A DNA stretch of 19,985 bases from Bacillota bacterium (GCA_021820805.1 JAKADF010000008.1:1-19985), one strand, 5' to 3'; positions 7,633-16,255 are shown, counted from the first letter of the stretch. Notes: generated by a model from the letters alone, not told the origin. Made by a program: numbers and translations.

Positions 7633-8925
7633 TTACACCCAACCGCGCCAGCGCATAGCTTCTGCATATGGGCGGACGCCTACCATGTAAGCTGCAAGTC
7701 TTGTCGACACATCGTACCGTTCGCTTGTTTTCAAAATGTTATGAACAGAATCAATCATCATCTTTTCCATGCGTTCATTCACTTCGTCTTCTGTCCAATA
7801 CCATCCTTGGTTGTTCTGAACCCACTCAAAATAGGAAACTGTTACTCCGCCAGCATTTGCTACAACATCAGGCACAAGCAGTATTCCGCGTTCATTTAAG
7901 ATTTCATCAGCTGCCGGCGTTGTAGGTCCATTAGCTGCCTCCACGACAATAGATGCTTGGATTTTATCAGCGTTTTCTGCATGAATTTGATTTTCTAGAG
8001 CAGCAGGAATAAGAACGTCACACGGCTGCACGAGGAATTCTTCGTTTGTCATAACGTTCTTATAAGCTGGAGTAACCATACCGAAAGAATCCTTTTGATC
8101 AATGAGTTCAGGAATGTCTAGACCATTTTCATCGTATATTCCGCCGCCTGCATCGCTGATGCCAACAACTTTGATTCCCATTTGATGCAGAATCAGAGCC
8201 ACATTGCTTCCAACATTTCCAAATCCTTGAACGATAACGCGCAAATCTTCAACTTTACGATTTTTACTTACAGCGGCTTCGCGCATCGCTACACATACAC
8301 CAAGTGCTGTTGCTTTTTCTCTGCCCTGAGAACCGCCAAGTACGATTGGCTTACCAGTAATGAAGTTTGGAGAATCGGATTCTCGGATATGACTATATTC
8401 ATCGTACATCCAAGCCATAATTTGCGGGTTTGTGTAAACATCAGGTGCCGGAATGTCCTTTGAAGGTCCGACAATTTGGCTTATTGCGCGAACGTAGCCG
8501 CGTGCAAGCCGTTCTTGCTCAGAAATTGACATTTGTCTTGGATCACAAATGATACCGCCCTTTGCTCCCCCATAAGGAAGATTAAAGATACCGCATTTCA
8601 TGCTCATCCAGATTGAAAGTGCTTTCACTTCGTCAAGAGAGACATTTGGATGGAAGCGAATACCGCCTTTTGTGGGTCCTTTAGCATCGTTGTGCTGTGC
8701 CCTGTAACCCGTAAATACCTTTGTTGTTCCATCGTCCATACGTACCGGAATGCGCACTGTTAAAACTCGCATTGGTTCCTTTAAAAGTTCGTAAACAGTG
8801 TCAGAATAGCCAAGTTTGGATAAGGCCTCGTGCACTACGGCTTGCGTATTTGTTAATACATTTTCCCCTGGTGCGGGCATATTCGCGCCAGCTGCAAGTC
8901 GCTTACTGACCTGCTGTGTTCCCAT
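7633..8925 (-). CDS. gdhA: Glutamate dehydrogenase (Glu/Leu/Phe/Val dehydrogenase family)
   Basis: Interconverts glutamate with 2-oxoglutarate and ammonium using NAD(P), in the cytosol. The protein has 430 residues, close to B. subtilis RocG/GudB (about 425). The dimerisation/substrate domain carries the glutamate-binding and catalytic lysines: Lys86 in GPTKGGIRFHP, Lys110, and Lys122 in PYGGAKGGI. Asp162 lies in IPAPDVYTNP. The Rossmann domain has GFGNVGS (234-240) and SDAGGGIYD. The C-terminal VVANAGGVTVSYFEWVQN is typical. I set the start at ATG 8923-8925 because GAGAGGAGT is 10 nt upstream and homology begins here; the frame stays open for 60 more codons of unrelated sequence. Its role (catabolic or assimilatory) and NAD/NADP preference cannot be settled by eye. 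The gene is monocistronic and divergent from the DUF2254-like gene. Confidence 0.95.
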   Translation of the reverse strand: MGTQQVSKRLAAGANMPAPGENVLTNTQAVVHEALSKLGYSDTVYELLKEPMRVLTVRIPVRMDDGTTKVFTGYRAQHNDAKGPTKGGIRFHPNVSLDEVKALSIWMSMKCGIFNLPYGGAKGGIICDPRQMSISEQERLARGYVRAISQIVGPSKDIPAPDVYTNPQIMAWMYDEYSHIRESDSPNFITGKPIVLGGSQGREKATALGVCVAMREAAVSKNRKVEDLRVIVQGFGNVGSNVALILHQMGIKVVGISDAGGGIYDENGLDIPELIDQKDSFGMVTPAYKNVMTNEEFLVQPCDVLIPAALENQIHAENADKIQASIVVEAANGPTTPAADEILNERGILLVPDVVANAGGVTVSYFEWVQNNQGWYWTEDEVNERMEKMMIDSVHNILKTSERYDVSTRLAAYMVGVRPYAEAMRWRGWV

Positions 8926-9012
8926 CGCAAAGACACTCCTCTCAAAACTCGTACAACGTATGTAACTAGTGTGCCTCGAAATCAAGTACAAATGCCTATG
9001 ATTTAGGGACAC

Positions 9013-9031
9013 CTGTTTCATAATAAAACAG
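9013..9031. promoter_or_regulatory. 19-bp near-palindrome between divergent gdh and DUF2254-like genes
   Basis: CTGTTTCATAATAAAACAG is symmetric around its centre except for one mismatched pair. It contains CATAAT (9019-9024) as a possible -10 for the plus-strand gene. On the minus strand it contains TATTAT (rc of 9020-9025), 17 nt from TTTCCA (rc of 9043-9048), a possible promoter for gdh. The position suits an operator acting on one or both genes. Both promoter assignments are weak; the symmetry itself is directly visible. Confidence 0.4.
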
Positions 9032-9055
9032 TTGGGGCAGTATGGAAAGGGCAAG

Positions 9056-10522
9056 ATGTTAAGGGAGCGAGTACTTTTGTCATCAACAACTATCATAAAG
9101 GACACAGATAATGGATTTTGGGCAGGCTGTAAGAATGCAATATCCAGTCCTGTTTTTCACTTGCTTATCTCATGTCTCGTGATTGTACTAGTGTTTATCC
9201 ATCCACCAACCATATTCAGCGGAGATACAGATACAGCGAGGAACTATCTCAATACGATTGTTTCGTCACTGTCAACAATTCTTGCGCTTTGTATTTCGAT
9301 TATCCTAGTTGCCATTCAAATGACTGCAAGCAACTATACGCACCGTGTTCTTGACTTCTTTGTTCGGCTGCCGTACAACGTTTCGCTTTTCTTAATTTAC
9401 CTAGTGACCATTATGCATAGTTTTTTTTTAATGGCGAAAATTCAAGATCCTGTTAAAGATCCTTTACCCCCGCGTCTTAGACCTGAGATGAGTGCAGATT
9501 TAGTTCTTGTTGTTATTTGCTTCTTGAGTTTACTTATTTACATGTATGCAGTTATTCAGTTGCTAAAACCAGAGAGAATTATTGAGCTTATTTTGCGCGA
9601 TTATCAACGTGCAGCTCTTACAGGCAGATGGCAAGCTGCACTAGAGAATGTTGAGCAAATTTGTGACATTGCAAAGCGGGCGGCTTCTGTTAGTGATTCA
9701 GTTACAGGAATGACATGTTTAGAAGCTTTGTTAAAAATTGCTGCTATGCTTCCTCTTCCTGAGGATGAAAATGACCCCATGCTTAACGTTCATCAAAGCC
9801 TGCTAGACCAACTTGGGGAAATTGTTGGGGTCGCTATCAAAGAAAAGGAGACGGGGCTCTTACAGGCGGTACTTGGGGCGCTTTATACACAAGGGTGTAT
9901 CTACATCAATGGCCATTCATGGGTTGTTGCGGAACTAGTGATTAAAGCATATCGTGATCTTGTGTTCAGTCATTTGTTCCCAGACGGGCAAGTCTATAAT
10001 ACACAAAGTGTTGCAGAACGTTTGTACCGATTGGCTGCAGAAGCAGCAAGACATGGCCTTCGAGGACGCCAGTTTTCGCTTAGAACATGGAAAATTATAC
10101 TTACGATTGGAGAAAATGCTTGTCGGTTAGAAACTGGATTATTGGCTTTGGTGCCCGGTTTTCTAATGTCGCGTGAAATCCCGGAACTATTTTCGGTTTT
10201 ATCGAATAATAAGGATGAGTTATCGCAAGGTTTAACAACTTATTTTGAGTTGTTTAAGGCATGCGCCAAAGATGCGCTTCAGACAGAGGTCGCCCGGTTT
10301 GCAGAATGGTGGAATGAACATCTTTCGTCAAATCCAGCTTATGAACCAGGACAAGCCCTAGCCTGGTTCATAGCTCAACATGTGGAACGCCCGGATTTAT
10401 CCAAAACCATTTTACGCATGTTTGGTAAACGGCCTGAAGAATTTGACCTTAGTTTTGTCAAGGCAAGTGTAAATGCAAGGCTTTTATTCGATGGCGCATC
10501 CTGGGAAACATTTGGCATCTAA
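9056..10522 (+). CDS. DUF2254-like four-helix membrane protein of unknown function
   Basis: No function is recognised. From ATG 9056 the protein has 488 residues. Four hydrophobic segments occupy the first third (about 34-50, 70-89, 109-127 and 148-170). A long soluble, mostly helical tail of about 315 residues follows. The pattern SLSTILALCISIILVAIQM followed by TASNYTHRVLDFFVR resembles the core of DUF2254 membrane proteins, which have a hydrophobic helix and then a short S-x-(F/Y)-(S/T)-x-R-x-L segment; this is my only family clue. I chose ATG 9056 because GGAAAGGG precedes it, although spacing is short; TTG 9032, eight codons upstream in frame, has no ribosome site. The gene is divergent from gdh. 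Its TAA overlaps the stop codon of the convergent rqcH by 4 nt, leaving no room for a terminator. Confidence 0.6.
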   Translation: MLRERVLLSSTTIIKDTDNGFWAGCKNAISSPVFHLLISCLVIVLVFIHPPTIFSGDTDTARNYLNTIVSSLSTILALCISIILVAIQMTASNYTHRVLDFFVRLPYNVSLFLIYLVTIMHSFFLMAKIQDPVKDPLPPRLRPEMSADLVLVVICFLSLLIYMYAVIQLLKPERIIELILRDYQRAALTGRWQAALENVEQICDIAKRAASVSDSVTGMTCLEALLKIAAMLPLPEDENDPMLNVHQSLLDQLGEIVGVAIKEKETGLLQAVLGALYTQGCIYINGHSWVVAELVIKAYRDLVFSHLFPDGQVYNTQSVAERLYRLAAEAARHGLRGRQFSLRTWKIILTIGENACRLETGLLALVPGFLMSREIPELFSVLSNNKDELSQGLTTYFELFKACAKDALQTEVARFAEWWNEHLSSNPAYEPGQALAWFIAQHVERPDLSKTILRMFGKRPEEFDLSFVKASVNARLLFDGASWETFGI

Positions 10523-12306
10523 TTTTTTGAACGATTATTTCCTAATAGGGATTCAACCTCATTTCTGTCTGGATTCACAAATAAAGTTTTTTGATGTTTG
10601 TATAAAACATGTCCTGGCCGTGCTCCATTTGGTTTCCAAACATTACGAATCTCAGTGTAGTCAACGGGTACATTACTTGAATTTTGTGCTTTGCTGAAAT
10701 AAGCAGCAAGTATCGCTGCCTTCTCCAAAGCAGAGTTTGGAATTTGGCGATTTCCCGCCTCTATAACTACATGTGAACCAGGTACATCTTTTACGTGCAT
10801 CCATATGTCGTGCGACTTGCTTAATTTTAATGTAAGCCTGTCATTTTGAGCATTGTTGCGCCCAATTCGTATCGTAAATCCATCTCTTGTAACTAATGCT
10901 TGCGGTACACCTTTTGTTTCTTTTGAGGATGATTTGCGTTGTTGTTTTTGCCGATTGCTTGAGGATTTCAGGAACCCTTCTGTTTCGAGTTCCAACTGAA
11001 TTTCAGAAAGAGTGTCCTTGTCTCCTTTTGCTTGCTGTATGTATGCAAGAACGTTTTCTAAATACGCCATATCGGATTCTGCAGTCTGACGCTCAGCTTT
11101 TAATATTGCAATAGATCGCTTGCGCTTTGAGCTTTGTTTAAAGTACTTTTGTGCATTTTCAATTGCACTTAGAGCAGGTTCAATTTCAATACGCACAAGA
11201 TTGTTTTCTTCATAGAAATTTGGCAGTAAAACTGAGGATTGTCCCTTCGAAACCATATGTCCATAGGTGGTAAGTAATTCACCGTATATCCTCAATTGTT
11301 CGTGATGAATGCTTTCTTCCTCTAACTGCGAAATTTTAGCGAGTTTTCCACGCAGTTTGTCTAAGTTTGCTTCTATGGCTGAGATAAGCTTTGCACTTAA
11401 GGCTGAGATACTTACACGTGTGGTTTTTTCGCTAAATGACAGTTCAATCGCTTCACTCATCGTATTACAAGTTTGATAACGCTCATATGAAGACAGCGGG
11501 AATGGAGCACAGTCGGTAGGGCGGCTTAATTCGTCGAGCCCAACGGATGGCTTGGCAGGCCCGTCAATCACGGAAAGAAACAAGCTCTTAAATTCGTGAA
11601 CAATTGCAAACTTATAACTCTCTTTACCTTCATCCTTTTGGCACCAGTTTTGTGCTCGATACAAAACTTCACGTGCAGAGACTGGACCAAGGCCCGCAGC
11701 GAGACGCATCAATTCACGGATATTTTCCTTAGAGCAAAGGTTTTCGACATTTGGTAATGAAATATTTTCTTCGGTCACAGACCGAAAATCAGGTTTTGTA
11801 AGTTTGGGTGGTCCGACATAGGTTTGACCGGGTAAAACGGTCCGGAATCTGCTCATGTCAGGTGTAACATGAACAATAGAATCGATGATTTTTAAATTGT
11901 TATCTTTAGATAAACATAAGATAATATTGCTGTTTTTACCCATTAATTCAGCGATAAGGATACAAGTTTCCAAATCACCAATTTCGTTCAAATGTTCAAC
12001 TATAATTTCAACTACACGGTCAAATTCGCGACCGCGAATATCAAGAATGCGGCCGCCTTCTAATCGTTTTCGCATAGCCACGCAGAACAGAGGTGGGCGT
12101 TCTGGATTTTCTGGTTTTTGTGATGACAGAAAGTGTACACGCGGAAACTCCCTGCTCGCGCTTATCAAAAGTTTTTTGGTGGATTTTCGTGTTCGAATCG
12201 TAAGAACGATATCTCTTCCGCCTGGCTGATGGACCTTTTCGATGCGGGCGCCATTCAGCTCATTTCCGAGTTCTTGAACCAATTTGAAAATCGTTATTCC
12301 ATCCAT
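10519..12306 (-). CDS. rqcH: Ribosome-associated quality control factor RqcH (NFACT family)
   Basis: Binds stalled 50S-peptidyl-tRNA complexes and directs addition of C-terminal alanine tails that mark nascent chains for degradation (bacterial Rqc2/NEMF homologue; also annotated as fibronectin-binding protein FbpA/YloA). The protein has 595 residues (B. subtilis about 570). The NFACT-N domain begins MDGITIFKLVQELGNELNGARIEKV in shortened form and contains the conserved Asp96-Arg97 pair in GREFDRVVE. The middle has helix-hairpin and coiled-coil segments rich in K, E and Q. The C-terminal NFACT-R domain has RIGRNNAQND, DIWMHVKDVPGSHVVI and the KPNGARPGHVLY tail. ATG 12304-12306 has AGAGGA 6 nt upstream; the open frame extends 38 unrelated codons further. 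In B. subtilis the gene lies directly before yloB, as here, but in this window the two genes are divergent. Confidence 0.93.
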   Translation of the reverse strand: MDGITIFKLVQELGNELNGARIEKVHQPGGRDIVLTIRTRKSTKKLLISASREFPRVHFLSSQKPENPERPPLFCVAMRKRLEGGRILDIRGREFDRVVEIIVEHLNEIGDLETCILIAELMGKNSNIILCLSKDNNLKIIDSIVHVTPDMSRFRTVLPGQTYVGPPKLTKPDFRSVTEENISLPNVENLCSKENIRELMRLAAGLGPVSAREVLYRAQNWCQKDEGKESYKFAIVHEFKSLFLSVIDGPAKPSVGLDELSRPTDCAPFPLSSYERYQTCNTMSEAIELSFSEKTTRVSISALSAKLISAIEANLDKLRGKLAKISQLEEESIHHEQLRIYGELLTTYGHMVSKGQSSVLLPNFYEENNLVRIEIEPALSAIENAQKYFKQSSKRKRSIAILKAERQTAESDMAYLENVLAYIQQAKGDKDTLSEIQLELETEGFLKSSSNRQKQQRKSSSKETKGVPQALVTRDGFTIRIGRNNAQNDRLTLKLSKSHDIWMHVKDVPGSHVVIEAGNRQIPNSALEKAAILAAYFSKAQNSSNVPVDYTEIRNVWKPNGARPGHVLYKHQKTLFVNPDRNEVESLLGNNRSKN

Positions 12307-12353
12307 AAAATATCCTCTCCCGCATACTAGTCGTGTTACCCGAATTTGCCTTG

Positions 12354-12382
12354 AGTATACAAATTGTTGAAACAGCCTGCAA
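12354..12382 (-). promoter_or_regulatory. Candidate promoter for rqcH
   Basis: The minus strand shows TTGCAG (12377-12382), a 17-nt spacer and TATACT (12354-12359), about 50 nt before the rqcH start. The -10 matches 5 of 6 consensus bases; the -35 matches only the TTG. The rest of the 171-nt divergent gap to the ATPase gene shows no clearer signal, and I could not assign a plus-strand promoter with confidence. Confidence 0.4.
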
Positions 12383-12477
12383 AGAAACACAGTCCAATTT
12401 TCATTTTTAACAAAGTACAAGCATAGAGATTACGAGAGGAACAATGGACAAGGATTGTGGATAAAGGAGTGGCTGCG

Positions 12478-15198
12478 GTGGAGAACAATTGGCATACGAT
12501 GCCTGTGGCCGATTGCCTGGAGGGGCTTGGCACGTCACAAAGCGGACTAAGCCTTGAAGAAGTTGAGGCAAGAAGGCGGGAATTTGGACCAAATCAGTTG
12601 GCTGAAGGCGTGAAAGTATCGCTTCTAACTGTTTTCCTAAATCAGTTTCGCGATTTCATGATTATTGTGCTGCTTGCTGCTACACTGATTTCCGGGCTGC
12701 TTGGAGAATATACGGACGCCATTACGATTATAGCAATTGTCTTTTTAAATGGCATACTCGGATTTGTTCAAGAGGTTAAAGCAGAGCGATCTCTCGCTGC
12801 GTTAAAAGAGCTCACTGCTCCAACAGCAAGGGTCCGCCGAAATGGCAAAGTTGAGCTTATAGCTGCTAGAGATTTAATTCCTGGTGATATTGTTCTACTA
12901 GAAGATGGAGATCGTGTTCCTGCTGATGGGCGTATCCTGATTTCAAATGTATTTTACGTAGAAGAATCAGCTTTGACAGGTGAATCTGTTCCTTCAAGCA
13001 AGCAGGCAGGGCTCGTTGTTGAACAAGATGCGAACCTTGGGGACAGAAAAAACATGGTTTATATGGGCACCATGGTGACGCGAGGTAAAGCCGAGATTGT
13101 CGTGGTTGGCACCGGTATGAATACAGAAATGGGTAAAATCGCAAATCTTATGCAACAATCTGAGGAGACTCTCACTCCTTTGCAAAAACGCTTGGACCAG
13201 CTTGGCAAAGTGCTTGTATGGGTTGCACTTGGCATCACACTGCTTGTTGTCATTACTGGAGTTCTGCGCGGACATAATATATATGAAATGTTCCTTGCAG
13301 GAGTAAGCCTTGCTGTCGCTGCGATTCCAGAAGGATTGCCGGCGATTGTCACAATTGCTTTGGCGCTTGGCGTCCAGCGGATGATTAAGCGTAATGCAAT
13401 TGTCAGAAAACTGCCATCTGTTGAAACGCTTGGCTGCGCTACTGTTGTATGCTCAGATAAAACAGGGACGCTCACTCAAAATCGCATGACCGTGCAAAGA
13501 GTTTTTACTGATGGCACATGGATTTCGCTTACTGGAAGCGGATATGATCCAACAGGTGACTTTTTAGTAGACGAAAAACCAATTGCGCCAATGAAGCGGC
13601 CGGCATTGCGCAGCTTAATCGAAATTGCAGCCACTTGTAATAATGCTTATATGGTTCTTTCTGAGGGAGACAAAGGGCCGTCATGGACGGTACAAGGCGA
13701 CCCAACAGAAGGCGCCTTGCTTGTTATGTCTAAAAAGGCGGGTTTTGACAATCCCGAAAGTGTATACTCACGGATTGGAGAAATGCCGTTTGATTCGGAA
13801 CGAAAACTCATGTCTGTTCTCGTAAAAAGCAGTGAAGAAGTATTTGTTTTTGTAAAAGGTGCCCCTGACGTACTACTTGAGCGCTGCACCCGTGTTTTTA
13901 TGGGCGGTCGGGAGGAACTTATATCTCTCAACTTGAAAAAACAGATAACTGGCGCCAATCAGTTGATGGCCTCTCATGCACTTCGGAATTTAGCTTTTGG
14001 ATACAGAAAATTCCGCAGTATTGAAATGGCAAAATCTGTTTCTGATTGGGAATCTGAACTCGTATTTGTAGGGCTTTGCGGTATGATTGACCCGCCCCGT
14101 GAGGAAGTCGAAGCAGCAATTTCGCTTTGTAAATCTGCGGGTGTACGTACAGTGATGATTACAGGAGACCATCAGGAAACTGCCACCGCCATTGCACATC
14201 AATTAAACATTTTGCCTGAAGGCGGAAAAATATTAACGGGATCTGAAATCGACAAACTTGATGACCCAGAGCTCAGCCATATAGCACCATCTGTATATGT
14301 ATATGCACGTGTGTCTCCAGAACACAAACTCCGCATTGTTCGTGCACTTCAAGCGAACGGGGAAATTGTGGCGATGACAGGTGACGGGGTCAACGACGCC
14401 CCTGCAATCAAACAAGCGGATATTGGGATCTCGATGGGCCAGTCAGGTACGGATGTTGCAAAAGAAGCTTCGGCTCTAATATTGTCGGATGACAATTTTG
14501 CAACAATTGTCGCAGCTGTTGAAGAGGGAAGAGGTATCTACGATAATATTAAAAAATTCATCCGGTATTTACTTGCAAGTAATGTAGGAGAAATTGTAAC
14601 TATGTTTTTTGCAATGCTCGTAGGTTTACCGTTGCCTTTATTGCCAATACAGATTCTATGGGTAAATCTTGTAACAGATGGACTGCCGGCCATTGCACTT
14701 GGTGTGGATTCGGCAGAGCCGGACATTATGGCGAGACCGCCGCGAAATGTAAATGAAGGTATTTTTGCTCGCGGGATGGGCACGAAGATACTTAGCCGCG
14801 GAATTTTAATTGGTCTAGTAACACTAGCAGTATTTGTTTATGCAATGTACACAAATAACAGCGACCTTAGTCGTGCTCAGACGATGGCCTATGCAACACT
14901 CACCATGTCTCAATTAATTCTTGTTTTTGATTGCAGAAGCCTGGAAGGCGGCATTTTTAAACGAAATATTCTCGGAAATGTATGGCTTATCCTTGCGGTT
15001 GCATCATCAGTCGTTTTGTTCCTGTTAACCTTATATGTACCAATGCTTCAGGAGCCATTCCATACGGTGCCGCTCGGTATCCGGGAGTGGATCATGGTTA
15101 TCGTAGCAGCGGCTATTCCAACCTTCGCTTTGTCTCTTCGCCGAGCAGGCAGGAGTGCAATACGGCCGAAAACACAGGCGCGGGGGACGAGTTATTGA
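12478..15198 (+). CDS. P-type Ca2+-transporting ATPase (PMCA/SERCA-like, YloB family)
   Basis: ATP-driven cation pump of the P2A type, expected to export Ca2+ across the cytoplasmic membrane. From GTG 12478 it has 906 residues. It shows the cation-ATPase N-terminal domain (FGPNQLAEG), the actuator TGES loop and the PEGLP motif in helix M4. The phosphorylated Asp327 lies in CSDKTGTLTQN. The nucleotide domain has KGAPDVLLERC, and the hinge is MTGDGVNDAPAIKQADIG. Calcium-site residues known from SERCA are present: the Glu of PEGLP, Asn/Glu of SNVGE in M5 and Asn/Asp of NLVTDGLPA in M6. The closest relative I recall is B. subtilis YloB, its synteny partner. GTG 12478 has AAAGGAG 8 nt upstream and is preferred over GTG 12457. 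Mn2+ as an additional substrate cannot be excluded. Confidence 0.92.
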   Translation: MENNWHTMPVADCLEGLGTSQSGLSLEEVEARRREFGPNQLAEGVKVSLLTVFLNQFRDFMIIVLLAATLISGLLGEYTDAITIIAIVFLNGILGFVQEVKAERSLAALKELTAPTARVRRNGKVELIAARDLIPGDIVLLEDGDRVPADGRILISNVFYVEESALTGESVPSSKQAGLVVEQDANLGDRKNMVYMGTMVTRGKAEIVVVGTGMNTEMGKIANLMQQSEETLTPLQKRLDQLGKVLVWVALGITLLVVITGVLRGHNIYEMFLAGVSLAVAAIPEGLPAIVTIALALGVQRMIKRNAIVRKLPSVETLGCATVVCSDKTGTLTQNRMTVQRVFTDGTWISLTGSGYDPTGDFLVDEKPIAPMKRPALRSLIEIAATCNNAYMVLSEGDKGPSWTVQGDPTEGALLVMSKKAGFDNPESVYSRIGEMPFDSERKLMSVLVKSSEEVFVFVKGAPDVLLERCTRVFMGGREELISLNLKKQITGANQLMASHALRNLAFGYRKFRSIEMAKSVSDWESELVFVGLCGMIDPPREEVEAAISLCKSAGVRTVMITGDHQETATAIAHQLNILPEGGKILTGSEIDKLDDPELSHIAPSVYVYARVSPEHKLRIVRALQANGEIVAMTGDGVNDAPAIKQADIGISMGQSGTDVAKEASALILSDDNFATIVAAVEEGRGIYDNIKKFIRYLLASNVGEIVTMFFAMLVGLPLPLLPIQILWVNLVTDGLPAIALGVDSAEPDIMARPPRNVNEGIFARGMGTKILSRGILIGLVTLAVFVYAMYTNNSDLSRAQTMAYATLTMSQLILVFDCRSLEGGIFKRNILGNVWLILAVASSVVLFLLTLYVPMLQEPFHTVPLGIREWIMVIVAAAIPTFALSLRRAGRSAIRPKTQARGTSY

Positions 15199-15232
15199 TA
15201 TTTTGTTCAGTTCGACTGCGAAGAGTTTTAAG

Positions 15233-15279
15233 ATGGCATGGTGACAGGCTTTATGCCTGACCCATGCCATTTGTATAAT
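15233..15279 (+). terminator. Terminator after the Ca2+-ATPase gene
   Basis: ATGGCATGG (15233-15241) pairs with CCATGCCAT (15262-15270), and CAGGC (15245-15249) with GCCTG (15255-15259) inside it, leaving a 5-nt loop. TTTGTATAATT follows. The hairpin sits 34 nt after the ATPase stop and separates it from the yicC cluster. The T-tract is modest. Confidence 0.65.
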
Positions 15280-15293
15280 TCCTTTCTTATTGC

Positions 15294-15323
15294 TTGTGCT
15301 TATTTCCTAACATGAAGTAAAAT
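15294..15323 (+). promoter_or_regulatory. Weak candidate promoter for the yicC cluster
   Basis: TTGTGC (15294-15299), an 18-nt spacer and TAAAAT (15318-15323) lie between the ATPase terminator and yicC, with a likely transcription start about 15 nt before the yicC ribosome site. A promoter is expected here because the hairpin upstream should end the previous transcript. The -35 match is poor. Confidence 0.3.
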
Positions 15324-15347
15324 AGTCACAATCGGAGGCACGTTCGT

Positions 15348-16226
15348 ATGTCGTGTAAAAGTATGACCGGTTTTGGACAAGCCGTGTTGGAATCAATGCA
15401 ATTGTCGGTTAAAGCTGAAATTCGTTCAGTAAACCATCGATTTATAGAATTTAATATTCGAATGCCGCGTGAGCTTTTTGTGCTTGAAGACACCATTCGT
15501 AAATCACTTTCAAACTGTTTAGCTCGTGGGCATGTTGATGTCTACGTAACGATTGACACTGCTAAAGTTACTAAGCGGGTTGTCGTTGATTGGGACGTAT
15601 TGGACGGGTTTATGCAGGCGAGAGAGGCAGCGTATGCCAAGTACGGATTAAGCATTCCTGACGATAGGGATTTAAGTCAATTCCTCATGCAGGAAAAAAC
15701 TGTTTCAGTCGAAACTATTCCGCTTGAAGCAGAATTTGTTGGAGAACAGGTCAAGCGCGTCATTGATGAAGCAGCTCTAAAACTTGTTGAAATGCGTACT
15801 AGAGAAGGTCACCGCATTTGCACTGATTTGCTTGCTAAATTAGATGGGTTAATGCAAATTGTGTATAGGATGCAAGAATGGGATAAGTCAGCTTCTGACT
15901 CACACCGTGAACGCATACTGAAGAGAATTAATCAATTACAACTTGAGGTGGACGAATCTCGTTTATTGACTGAAGTCGCGCTTGTTGTAGATCGCTTTGC
16001 GATTGATGAGGAAGTCGTGCGCTTACTGAGCCATATCGATGAATTTAAGCGCACACTAACTAACGATGGTCCAATCGGCCGCCGTTTAGATTTTATAGTG
16101 CAAGAAATGCATCGTGAAGTAAACACGATTGGTTCTAAATCGCAAGACTTACAAGTTTCCAAAGCGGTTGTTGATGCAAAAGTTATTGTCGAGCAGCTGC
16201 GTGAGCAAGCCCAAAACATCGAATAG
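15348..16226 (+). CDS. yicC: YicC/YloC-family endoribonuclease
   Basis: Member of the YicC-like family; the E. coli and B. subtilis proteins (YicC, YloC) have been described as endoribonucleases involved in RNA turnover. At 292 residues it is full length. The N-terminal signature SMTGFGQAVLE and the EIRSVNHRFIEFNIRMPREL segment (about residues 5-45) are nearly invariant in the family, followed by RGHVDVYV. The C-terminal DUF1732 part (about 205-292) contains SHIDEFKRTL, GRRLDFIVQEMHREVNTIGSK and the closing VVDAKVIVEQLREQAQNIE. ATG 15348 has GGAGG 9 nt upstream. It is the first gene of a cluster (yicC, remA, gmk, rpoZ) with gaps of 5-31 nt, the same order as in B. subtilis. Confidence 0.94.
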   Translation: MSCKSMTGFGQAVLESMQLSVKAEIRSVNHRFIEFNIRMPRELFVLEDTIRKSLSNCLARGHVDVYVTIDTAKVTKRVVVDWDVLDGFMQAREAAYAKYGLSIPDDRDLSQFLMQEKTVSVETIPLEAEFVGEQVKRVIDEAALKLVEMRTREGHRICTDLLAKLDGLMQIVYRMQEWDKSASDSHRERILKRINQLQLEVDESRLLTEVALVVDRFAIDEEVVRLLSHIDEFKRTLTNDGPIGRRLDFIVQEMHREVNTIGSKSQDLQVSKAVVDAKVIVEQLREQAQNIE

Positions 16227-16255
16227 GATGTCGCATTGTATAGGAGGCTCCGTAA

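Noticed and set aside
7487..8955. The octamer CTCGTACA shared upstream of the nirK-like gene (7487) and gdh (8948)
   Set aside because: The flanking bases differ, distances to the starts differ (39 and 23 nt), and an 8-mer shared within 20 kb is expected by chance often enough.
6352..9055. A mobile element or genomic island between pyrE and the DUF2254-like gene
   Set aside because: I see no transposase, integrase, tRNA, terminal inverted repeats or target duplications. Codon use looks similar to the neighbouring genes by eye.
8926..9105. A 60-residue N-terminal extension of glutamate dehydrogenase
   Set aside because: The extension resembles no family member, lies over the intergenic promoter region and is made unnecessary by a strong ribosome site before ATG 8925.
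12307..12420. A 38-residue N-terminal extension of RqcH
   Set aside because: The NFACT domain begins exactly at the ATG ending at 12306, which has AGAGGA 6 nt upstream. The extra codons look like untranslated leader.
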